A DNA stretch of 64,000 nucleotides from Auanema rhodensis. Taxonomy: Eukaryota > Nematoda > Chromadorea > Rhabditida > Rhabditidae. Both the position numbers and the translations under genes were made by a program. The notes below the pieces were generated by a model. The model saw nothing but the letters and a program-made list of their open reading frames with translations. It searched no databases and had not been told where the DNA came from. The stretch is taken from positions 23,694,688-23,758,687 of the forward strand of contig OZ059895.1 in the NCBI GenBank assembly GCA_964057225.1, written 5' to 3'. Shown here in pieces: positions 1 to 9,524 of this stretch (position 1 is the stretch's first letter; every line of letters starts with the position of its first letter).

Positions 1-45
1 CCATGTCCATATTAGTCTAAAAACAAATTTTTATTGATATTGGTG

Positions 46-58
46 CATGGTAACCATG
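46..58. other. Dyad element CATGGTAACCATG, once per monomer
   Basis: This 13-base inverted repeat has 6-base arms around a single central A. In monomers with the GTTC variant the flanking bases are T and A, so the dyad grows to 15 bases (TCATGGTAACCATGA). It contains the BstEII recognition sequence GGTNACC. The element is present in every full monomer I read except those with GGCAACC, GATAACC or a rare single change, where one arm is broken. It is absent from the three 98-bp units. A hairpin or protein-binding role is possible but only inferred. Confidence 0.85.
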
Positions 59-132
59 ACTTTGAAATTTACGTGAACTTTAATTTATGCTAATTAAATG
101 TACACGTGATGTGCACTTGGTATGTAACTCGC

Positions 133-142
133 TTCACGTGAA
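133..142. other. Perfect 10-bp palindrome TTCACGTGAA, once per monomer
   Basis: The sequence equals its own reverse complement and contains a CACGTG core (G-box/E-box type). A second CACGTG sits at 103-108, with the palindromes TGTACA at 99-104 and GTGCAC at 111-116 beside it. In plants CACGTG is bound by bZIP and bHLH factors, but a core this short in a satellite does not demonstrate regulation. The palindrome is almost invariant; exceptions include the unit near 13,275 (CACATG) and the deleted unit near 16,621. Confidence 0.8.
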
Positions 143-176
143 AGATAAAGAGATGCGGTTTTCAAAATTAGATTCC

Positions 177-274
177 CCATGTCCATATTAGTCTAAAAAC
201 AAATTTTTATTGATATTTTGAAATTTTCATATTAGTCTAAAAACAACAAGATGCGGTTTTCAAAATTAGATTCC
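177..274 (+). repeat. Rearranged 98-bp unit, copy 1
   Basis: Relative to the 176-bp monomer, this unit reads as positions 1-40, then 61-70, one T, a second copy of positions 8-26, two bases (CA), and positions 151-176. It thus lacks 41-60 (the dyad) and 71-150 (TGTACA, both CACGTG cores and GTGCAC) and duplicates the ATTAGTCT segment. The pieces sum to exactly 98 bp. A back-and-forward template switch is the simplest origin. Identical units occur at 5,203 and 9,701, so it arose once and spread by duplication. Confidence 0.93.
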
Positions 275-1154
275 CCATGTCCATATTAGTCTAAAAACAA
301 ATTTTTATTGATATTGGTGCATGGTAACCATGACTTTGAAATTTACGTGAACTTTAATTTATGCTAATTAAATGTACACGTGATGTGCACTTGGTATGTA
401 ACTCGCTTCACGTGAAAGATAAAGAGATGCGGTTTTCAAAATTAGATTCCCCATGTCCATATTAGTCTAAAAACAAATTTTTATTGATATTGGTGCATGG
501 TAACCATGACTTTAAAATTTACGTGAACTTTAATTTATGCTAATTAAATGTACACGTGATGTGCACTTGGTATGTAACTCGCTTCACGTGAAAGATAAAG
601 AGATGCGGTTTTCAAAATTAGATTCCCCATGTCCATATTAGTCTAAAAACAAATTTTTATTGATATTGGTGCATGGTAACCATGACTTTGAATTTTACGT
701 GAACTTTAATTTATGCTAATTAAATGTACACGTGATGTGCACTTGGTATGTAACTCGCTTCACGTGAAAGATAAAGAGATGCGGTTTTCAAAATTAGATT
801 CCCCATGTCCATATTAGTCTAAAAACAAATTTTTATTGATATTGGTGCATGGTAACCATGACTTTGAAATTTACGTGAACTTTAATTTATGCTAATTAAA
901 TGTACACGTGATGTGCACTTGGTATGTAACTCGCTTCACGTGAAAGATAAAGAGATGCGGTTTTCAAAATTAGATTCCCCATGTCCATATTAGTCTAAAA
1001 ACAAATTTTTATTGATATTGGTGCATGGTAACCATGACTTTGAAATTTACGTGAAGTTTAATTTATGCTAATTAAATGTACACGTGATGTGCACTTGGTA
1101 TGTAACTCGCTTCACGTGAAAGATAAAGAGATGCGGTTTTCAAAATTAGATTCC

Positions 1155-2914
1155 CCATGTCCATATTAGTCTAAAAACAAATTTTTATTGATATTGGTTC
1201 ATGGTAACCATGACTTTTAAATTTACGTGAACTTTAATTTATGCTAATTAAATGTACACGTGATGTGCACTTGGTATGTAACTCGCTTCACGTGAAAGAT
1301 AAAGAGATGCGGTTTTCAAAATTAGATTCCCCATGTCCATATTAGTCTAAAAACAAATTTTTATTGATATTGGTGCATGGTAACCATGACTTTGAAATTT
1401 ACGTGAACTTTAATTTATGCTAATTAAATGTACACGTGATGTGCACTTGGTATGTAACTCGCTTCACGTGAAAGATAAAGAGATGCGGTTTTCAAAATTA
1501 GATTACCCATGTCCATATTAGTCTAAAAACAAATTTTTATTGATATTGGTTCATGGTAACCATGACTTTGAAATTTACGTGAACTTTAATTTATGCTAAT
1601 TAAATGTACACGTGATGTGCACTTGGTATGTAACTCGCTTCACGTGAAAGATAAAGAGATGCGGTTTTCAAAATTAGATTCCCCATGTCCATATTAGTCT
1701 AAAAACAAATTTTTATTGATATTGGTGCATGGTAACCATGACTTTGAAATTTACGTGAACTTTAATTCATGCTAATTAAATGTACACGTGATGTGCACTT
1801 GGTATGTAACTCGCTTCACGTGAAAGATAAAGAGATGCGGTTTTCAAAATTAGATTCCCCATGTCCATATTAGTCTAAAAACAAATTTTTATTGATATTG
1901 CTTCATGGTAACCATGACTTTGAAATTTACGTGAACTTTAATTTATGCTAATTAAATGTACACGTGATGTGCACTTGGTATGTAACTCGCTTCACGTGAA
2001 AGATAAAGAGATGCGGTTTTCAAAATTAGATTCCCCATGTCCATATTAGTCTAAAAACAAATTTTTATTGATATTGGTTCATGGTAACCATGACTTTGAA
2101 ATTTACGTGAACTTTAATTTATGCTAATTAAATGTACACGTGATGTGCACTTGGTATGTAACTCGCTTCACGTGAAAGATAAAGAGATGCGGTTTTCAAA
2201 ATTAGATTCCCCATGTCCATATTAGTCTAAAAACAAATTTTTATTGATATTGGTGCATGGTAACCATGACTTTGAAATTTACGTGAACTTTAATTTATGC
2301 TAATTAAATGTACACGTGATGTGCACTTGGTATGTAACTCGCTTCACGTGAAAGATAAAGAGATGCGGTTTTCAAAATTAGATTACCCATGTCCATATTA
2401 GTCTAAAAACAAATTTTTATTGATATTGGTTCATGGTAACCATGACTTTGAAATTTACGTGAACTTTAATTTATGCTAATTAAATGTACACGTGATGTGC
2501 ACTTGGTATGTAACTCGCTTCACGTGAAAGATAAAGAGATGCGGTTTTCAAAATTAGATTCCCCATGTCCATATTAGTCTAAAAACAAATTTTTATTGAT
2601 ATTGGTGCATGGTAACCATGACTTTGAAATTTACGTGAACTTTAATTCATGCTAATTAAATGTACACGTGATGTGCACTTGGTATGTAACTCGCTTCACG
2701 TGAAAGATAAAGAGATGCGGTTTTCAAAATTAGATTCCCCATGTCCATATTAGTCTGAAAACAAATTTTTATTGATATTGCTTCATGGTAACCATGACTT
2801 TGAAATTTACGTGAACTTTAATTTATGCTAATTAAATGTACACGTGATGTGCACTTGGTATGTAACTCGCTTCACGTGAAAGATAAAGAGATGCGGTTTT
2901 CAAAATTAGATTCC
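1155..2914 (+). repeat. 5-monomer tandem duplication (880 bp x 2)
   Basis: Units at 1,155-2,034 and 2,035-2,914 carry the same ordered markers: GTTC; GTGC ending in ATTACCC; GTTC; GTGC with AATTCATGC; GCTTC. The copies have since diverged: the first unit of copy 1 has TTTTAAATTT, and the last unit of copy 2 has CTGAAAAC. This small tandem is nested in block A and is therefore also present at 10,679-12,438. Confidence 0.88.
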
Positions 2915-5026
2915 CCATGTCCATATTAGTCTAAAAACAAATTTTTATTGATATTGGTGCATGGTAACCATGACTTTGAAATTTACGTGAACTTTAATTC
3001 ATGCTAATTAAATGTACACGTGATGTGCACTTGGTATGTAACTCGCTTCACGTGAAAGATAAAGAGATGCGGTTTTCAAAATTAGATTCCCCATGTCCAT
3101 ATTAGTCTAAAAACAAATTTTTATTGATATTGGTGCATGGTAACCATGACTTTGAAATTTACGTGAACTTTAATTTATGCTAATTAAATGTACACGTGAT
3201 GTGCACTTGGTATGTAACTCGCTTCACGTGAAAGATAAAGAGATGCGGTTTTCAAAATTAGATTCCCCATGTCCATATTAGTCTAAAAACAAATTTTTAT
3301 TGATATTGGTTCATGGTAACCATGACTTTGAAATTTACGTGAACTTTAATTTATGCTAATTAAATGTACACGTGATGTGCACTTGGTATGTAACTCGCTT
3401 CACGTGAAAGATAAAGAGATGCGGTTTTCAAAATTAGATTCCCCATATCCATATTAGTCTAAAAACAAATTTTTATTGATATTGGTGCATGGTAACCATG
3501 ACTTTGAAATTTACGTGAACTTTAATTTATGCTAATTAAATGTACACGTGATGTGCACTTGGTATGTAACTCGCTTCACGTGAAAGATAAAGAGATGCGG
3601 TTCTCAAAATTAGATTCCCCATGTCCATATTAGTCTAAAAACAAATTTTTATTGATATTGGTGCATGGTAACCATGACTTTGAATTTTACGTGAACTTTA
3701 ATTTATGCTAATTAAATGTACACGTGATGTGCACTTGGTATGTAACTCGCTTCACGTGATAGATAAAGAGATGCGGTTTTCAAAATTAGATTCCCCATGT
3801 CCATATTAGTCTAAAAACAAATTTTTATTGATATTGGTTCATGGTAACCATGACTTTGAAATTTACGTGAACTTTAATTTATGCTAATTAAATGTACACG
3901 TGATGTGCACTTGGTATGTAACTCGCTTCACGTGAAAGATAAAGAGATGCGGTTTTCAAAATTAGATTCCCCATGTCCATATTAGTCTAAAAACAAATTT
4001 TTATTGATATTGGTTCATGGTAACCATGACTTTGAAATTTACGTGAACTTTAATTTATGCTAATTAAATGTACACGTGATGTGCACTTGGTATGTAACTC
4101 GCTTCACGTGAAAGATAAAGAGATGCGGTTTTCAAAATTAGATTCCCCATATCCATATTAGTCTAAAAACAAATTTTTATTGATATTGGTGCATGGTAAC
4201 CATGACTTTGAAATTTACGTGAACTTTAATTTATGCTAATTAAATGTACACGTGATGTGCACTTGGTATGTAACTCGCTTCACGTGAAAGATAAAGAGAT
4301 GCGGTTCTCAAAATTAGATTCCCCATGTCCATATTAGTCTAAAAACAAATTTTTATTGATATTGGTGCATGGTAACCATGACTTTGAATTTTACGTGAAC
4401 TTTAATTTATGCTAATTAAATGTACACGTGATGTGCACTTGGTATGTAACTCGCTTCACGTGAAAGATAAAGAGATGCGGTTTTCAAAATTAGATTCCCC
4501 ATGTCCATATTAGTCTAAAAACAAATTTTTATTGATATTGGTGCATGATAACCATGACTTTGAAATTAACGTGAACTTTAATTTATGCTAATTAAATGTA
4601 CACGTGATGTGCACTTGGTATGTAACTCGCTTCACGTGAAAGATAAAGAGATGCGGTTTTCAAAATTAGATTCCCCATGTCCATATTAGTCTAAAAACAA
4701 ATTTTTATTGATATTGGTTCATGGTAACCATGACTTTGAAATTTACGTGAACTTTAATTTATGCTAATTAAATGTACACGTGATGTGCACTTGGTATGTA
4801 ACTCGCTTCACGTGAAAGATAAAGAGATGCGGTTTTCAAAATTAGATTCCCCATGTCCATATTAGTCTAAAAACAAATTTTTATTGATATTGGTGCATGG
4901 TAACCATGACTTTGAAATTTACGTGAACTTTAATTTATGCTAATTAAATGTACACGTGATGTGCACTTGGTATGTAACTCGCTTCACGTGAAAGATAAAG
5001 AGATGCGGTTTTCAAAATTAGATTCC
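1859..5026 (+). repeat. Block B, copy 1 (18 monomers, 3,168 bp)
   Basis: The marker order from the GCTTC unit at 1,859 to the GTGC unit ending at 5,026 is repeated at 5,653-8,820, offset by 3,794 bp. Shared rare markers include ATTACCC, CTGAAAAC, two CCATATCC units with GGTTCTCA, and one unit with both CATGATAACC and AAATTAAC (near 4,545 and 8,340). One difference is private to this copy: GTGATAG near 3,757. The block overlaps block A, so the two duplications are nested events. Confidence 0.93.
3267..4498 (+). repeat. Nested 4-monomer-spaced triplet duplication
   Basis: Three consecutive units (GTTC; CCATATCC with GGTTCTCA; GAATTTT) at 3,267-3,794 recur at 3,971-4,498, a spacing of 704 bp or four monomers. 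The same pair of triplets is carried into the second copy of block B (about 7,061-8,292). The sharing of two independent rare changes within one unit makes chance recurrence unlikely. Confidence 0.87.
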
Positions 5027-5202
5027 CCATGTCCATATTAGTCTAAAAACAAATTTTTATTGATATTGGTGCATGGTAACCATGACTTTGAAATTTACGT
5101 GAACTTTAATTTATGCTAATTAAATGTACACGTGATGTGCACTTGGTATGTAACTCGGTTCACGTGAAAGATAAAGAGATGCGGTTTTCAAAATTAGATT
5201 CC

Positions 5203-5300
5203 CCATGTCCATATTAGTCTAAAAACAAATTTTTATTGATATTTTGAAATTTTCATATTAGTCTAAAAACAACAAGATGCGGTTTTCAAAATTAGATTCC
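5203..5300 (+). repeat. Rearranged 98-bp unit, copy 2
   Basis: The sequence has the same junctions as the unit at 177. It is followed directly by the TTTAAAATTT unit at 5,301 and the GAATTTT unit at 5,477. In the other two copies a plain GTGC unit stands between the short unit and TTTAAAATTT, so one monomer is missing here. The preceding unit carries a private CTCGGTTC near 5,155. Confidence 0.93.
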
Positions 5301-5652
5301 CCATGTCCATATTAGTCTAAAAACAAATTTTTATTGATATTGGTGCATGGTAACCATGACTTTAAAATTTACGTGAACTTTAATTTATGCTAATTAAATG
5401 TACACGTGATGTGCACTTGGTATGTAACTCGCTTCACGTGAAAGATAAAGAGATGCGGTTTTCAAAATTAGATTCCCCATGTCCATATTAGTCTAAAAAC
5501 AAATTTTTATTGATATTGGTGCATGGTAACCATGACTTTGAATTTTACGTGAACTTTAATTTATGCTAATTAAATGTACACGTGATGTGCACTTGGTATG
5601 TAACTCGCTTCACGTGAAAGATAAAGAGATGCGGTTTTCAAAATTAGATTCC
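5301..5652 (+). repeat. Two monomers (TTTAAAATTT, GAATTTT) joining the short unit to block B copy 2
   Basis: These two units match 451-802 by their markers. After them the order jumps to the GCTTC unit that begins block B copy 2, skipping what follows in block A. The junction near 5,653 is therefore a recombination boundary between two positions of the same ancestral block. Confidence 0.8.
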
Positions 5653-8600
5653 CCATGTCCATATTAGTCTAAAAACAAATTTTTATTGATATTGCTTCAT
5701 GGTAACCATGACTTTGAAATTTACGTGAACTTTAATTTATGCTAATTAAATGTACACGTGATGTGCACTTGGTATGTAACTCGCTTCACGTGAAAGATAA
5801 AGAGATGCGGTTTTCAAAATTAGATTCCCCATGTCCATATTAGTCTAAAAACAAATTTTTATTGATATTGGTTCATGGTAACCATGACTTTGAAATTTAC
5901 GTGAACTTTAATTTATGCTAATTAAATGTACACGTGATGTGCACTTGGTATGTAACTCGCTTCACGTGAAAGATAAAGAGATGCGGTTTTCAAAATTAGA
6001 TTCCCCATGTCCATATTAGTCTAAAAACAAATTTTTATTGATATTGGTGCATGGTAACCATGACTTTGAAATTTACGTGAACTTTAATTTATGCTAATTA
6101 AATGTACACGTGATGTGCACTTGGTATGTAACTCGCTTCACGTGAAAGATAAAGAGATGCGGTTTTCAAAATTAGATTACCCATGTCCATATTAGTCTAA
6201 AAACAAATTTTTATTGATATTGGTTCATGGTAACCATGACTTTGAAATTTACGTGAACTTTAATTTATGCTAATTAAATGTACACGTGATGTGCACTTGG
6301 TATGTAACTCGCTTCACGTGAAAGATAAAGAGATGCGGTTTTCAAAATTAGATTCCCCATGTCCATATTAGTCTAAAAACAAATTTTTATTGATATTGGT
6401 GCATGGTAACCATGACTTTGAAATTTACGTGAACTTTAATTCATGCTAATTAAATGTACACGTGATGTGCACTTGGTATGTAACTCGCTTCACGTGAAAG
6501 ATAAAGAGATGCGGTTTTCAAAATTAGATTCCCCATGTCCATATTAGTCTGAAAACAAATTTTTATTGATATTGCTTCATGGTAACCATGACTTTGAAAT
6601 TTACGTGAACTTTAATTTATGCTAATTAAATGTACACGTGATGTGCACTTGGTATGTAACTCGCTTCACGTGAAAGATAAAGAGATGCGGTTTTCAAAAT
6701 TAGATTCCCCATGTCCATATTAGTCTAAAAACAAATTTTTATTGATATTGGTGCATGGTAACCATGACTTTGAAATTTACGTGAACTTTAATTCATGCTA
6801 ATTAAATGTACACGTGATGTGCACTTGGTATGTAACTCGCTTCACGTGAAAGATAAAGAGATGCGGTTTTCAAAATTAGATTCCCCATGTCCATATTAGT
6901 CTAAAAACAAATTTTTATTGATATTGGTGCATGGTAACCATGACTTTGAAATTTACGTGAACTTTAATTTATGCTAATTAAATGTACACGTGATGTGCAC
7001 TTGGTATGTAACTCGCTTCACGTGAAAGATAAAGAGATGCGGTTTTCAAAATTAGATTCCCCATGTCCATATTAGTCTAAAAACAAATTTTTATTGATAT
7101 TGGTTCATGGTAACCATGACTTTGAAATTTACGTGAACTTTAATTTATGCTAATTAAATGTACACGTGATGTGCACTTGGTATGTAACTCGCTTCACGTG
7201 AAAGATAAAGAGATGCGGTTTTCAAAATTAGATTCCCCATATCCATATTAGTCTAAAAACAAATTTTTATTGATATTGGTGCATGGTAACCATGACTTTG
7301 AAATTTACGTGAACTTTAATTTATGCTAATTAAATGTACACGTGATGTGCACTTGGTATGTAACTCGCTTCACGTGAAAGATAAAGAGATGCGGTTCTCA
7401 AAATTAGATTCCCCATGTCCATATTAGTCTAAAAACAAATTTTTATTGATATTGGTGCATGGTAACCATGACTTTGAATTTTACGTGAACTTTAATTTAT
7501 GCTAATTAAATGTACACGTGATGTGCACTTGGTATGTAACTCGCTTCACGTGAAAGATAAAGAGATGCGGTTTTCAAAATTAGATTCCCCATGTCCATAT
7601 TAGTCTAAAAACAAATTTTTATTGATATTGGTTCATGGTAACCATGACTTTGAAATTTACGTGAACTTTAATTTATGCTAATTAAATGTACACGTGATGT
7701 GCACTTGGTATGTAACTCGCTTCACGTGAAAGATAAAGAGATGCGGTTTTCAAAATTAGATTCCCCATGTCCATATTAGTCTAAAAACAAATTTTTATTG
7801 ATATTGGTTCATGGTAACCATGACTTTGAAATTTACGTGAACTTTAATTTATGCTAATTAAATGTACACGTGATGTGCACTTGGTATGTAACTCGCTTCA
7901 CGTGAAAGATAAAGAGATGCGGTTTTCAAAATTAGATTCCCCATATCCATATTAGTCTAAAAACAAATTTTTATTGATATTGGTGCATGGTAACCATGAC
8001 TTTGAAATTTACGTGAACTTTAATTTATGCTAATTAAATGTACACGTGATGTGCACTTGGTATGTAACTCGCTTCACGTGAAAGATAAAGAGATGCGGTT
8101 CTCAAAATTAGATTCCCCATGTCCATATTAGTCTAAAAACAAATTTTTATTGATATTGGTGCATGGTAACCATGACTTTGAATTTTACGTGAACTTTAAT
8201 TTATGCTAATTAAATGTACACGTGATGTGCACTTGGTATGTAACTCGCTTCACGTGAAAGATAAAGAGATGCGGTTTTCAAAATTAGATTCCCCATGTCC
8301 ATATTAGTCTAAAAACAAATTTTTATTGATATTGGTGCATGATAACCATGACTTTGAAATTAACGTGAACTTTAATTTATGCTAATTAAATGTACACGTG
8401 ATGTGCACTTGGTATGTAACTCGCTTCACGTGAAAGATAAAGAGATGCGGTTTTCAAAATTAGATTCCCCATGTCCATATTAGTCTAAAAACAAATTTTT
8501 ATTGATATTGGTTCATGGTAACCATGACTTTGAAATTTACGTGAACTTTAATTTATGCTAATTAAATGTACACGTGATGTGCACTTGGTATGTAACTCGC

Positions 8601-8820
8601 TTCACGTGAAAGATAAAGAGATGCGGTTTTCAAAATTAGATTCCCCATGTCCATATTAGTCTAAAAACAAATTTTTATTGATATTGGTGCATGGTAACCA
8701 TGACTTTGAAATTTACGTGAACTTTAATTTATGCTAATTAAATGTACACGTGATGTGCACTTGGTATGTAACTCGCTTCACGTGAAAGATAAAGAGATGC
8801 GGTTTTCAAAATTAGATTCC
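5653..8820 (+). repeat. Block B, copy 2 (18 monomers)
   Basis: This is the second copy of 1,859-5,026 at an offset of 3,794 bp, with all rare markers in the same order (CTGAAAAC near 6,550; CCATATCC near 7,240 and 7,942; CATGATAACC near 8,338). The GTGATAG change of copy 1 is absent. Past 8,820 the order continues as TTTAAAATTT, whereas copy 1 continues with a plain GTGC unit bearing CTCGGTTC. Confidence 0.92.
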
Positions 8821-9524
8821 CCATGTCCATATTAGTCTAAAAACAAATTTTTATTGATATTGGTGCATGGTAACCATGACTTTAAAATTTACGTGAACTT
8901 TAATTTATGCTAATTAAATGTACACGTGATGTGCACTTGGTATGTAACTCGCTTCACGTGAAAGATAAAGAGATGCGGTTTTCAAAATTAGATTCCCCAT
9001 GTCCATATTAGTCTAAAAACAAATTTTTATTGATATTGGTGCATGGTAACCATGACTTTGAATTTTACGTGAACTTTAATTTATGCTAATTAAATGTACA
9101 CGTGATGTGCACTTGGTATGTAACTCGCTTCACGTGAAAGATAAAGAGATGCGGTTTTCAAAATTAGATTCCCCATGTCCATATTAGTCTAAAAACAAAT
9201 TTTTATTGATATTGGTGCATGGTAACCATGACTTTGAAATTTACGTGAACTTTAATTTATGCTAATTAAATGTACACGTGATGTGCACTTGGTATGTAAC
9301 TCGCTTCACGTGAAAGATAAAGAGATGCGGTTTTCAAAATTAGATTCCCCATGTCCATATTAGTCTAAAAACAAATTTTTATTGATATTGGTGCATGGTA
9401 ACCATGACTTTGAAATTTACGTGAAGTTTAATTTATGCTAATTAAATGTACACGTGATGTGCACTTGGTATGTAACTCGCTTCACGTGAAAGATAAAGAG
9501 ATGCGGTTTTCAAAATTAGATTCC
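8645..9524 (+). repeat. Five-monomer run repeated three times in the window
   Basis: The order GTGC, TTTAAAATTT, GAATTTT, GTGC, GAAGTTT occurs here, at 275-1,154 and at 9,799-10,678. The rare GAAGTTT change (position 76 of the monomer) marks each copy. The last unit of block B copy 2 is also the first of this run, so it links block B to block A copy 2. Confidence 0.88.

Larger units (their letters stand above)
1..176 (+). repeat. Reference monomer (GTGC subtype) with its internal landmarks
   Basis: This first full unit serves as the coordinate frame. Positions 1-20 carry the CCATGTCC and ATTAGTCT motifs. Positions 18-37 are an A-run then T-run with AAATTT at 25-30. Position 41-44 is a variable tetrad (TGGT here followed by GC; other units have GGTTC, GCTTC, AGTTC or CGTTC). 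A 13-base dyad lies at 46-58, AAATTT at 65-70, TAATTA at 91-96, TGTACA at 99-104, CACGTG at 103-108, GTGCAC at 111-116, TTCACGTGAA at 133-142 and ATGCGGTT at 153-160. The unit has five CpG dinucleotides. The start phase is my choice and has no biological meaning. Confidence 0.95.
1..2914 (+). repeat. Block A, copy 1 (17 units including one 98-bp unit)
   Basis: The ordered variant markers of this block recur at 9,525-12,438, offset by 9,524 bp. In order they are: plain GTGC unit, 98-bp unit, GTGC, TTTAAAATTT, GAATTTT, GTGC, GAAGTTT, TTTTAAATTT, ATTACCC, GTTC, AATTCATGC, GCTTC, GTTC, ATTACCC, GTTC, AATTCATGC, and CTGAAAAC with GCTTC. Seventeen units matching in order can only be explained by duplication of the block. 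The left boundary lies at or beyond the window edge. At 2,915 the next unit (GTGC with AATTCATGC) no longer matches its counterpart at 12,439. Confidence 0.93.

Noticed and set aside
18-40. AT-rich segment as TATA box or rho-independent terminator
   Set aside because: It is a repeated A-run and T-run without a stem-loop or adjacent gene. It recurs in all monomers.
103-142. CACGTG motifs as G-box promoter elements
   Set aside because: The motif is short and palindromic, occurs twice in every monomer, and there is no gene or transcription start nearby. I keep it only as a palindrome.
133-160. CENP-B box
   Set aside because: I looked for the TTCG....A..CGGG pattern near TTCACGTGAA and ATGCGG. 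The required bases are not present in order on either strand.
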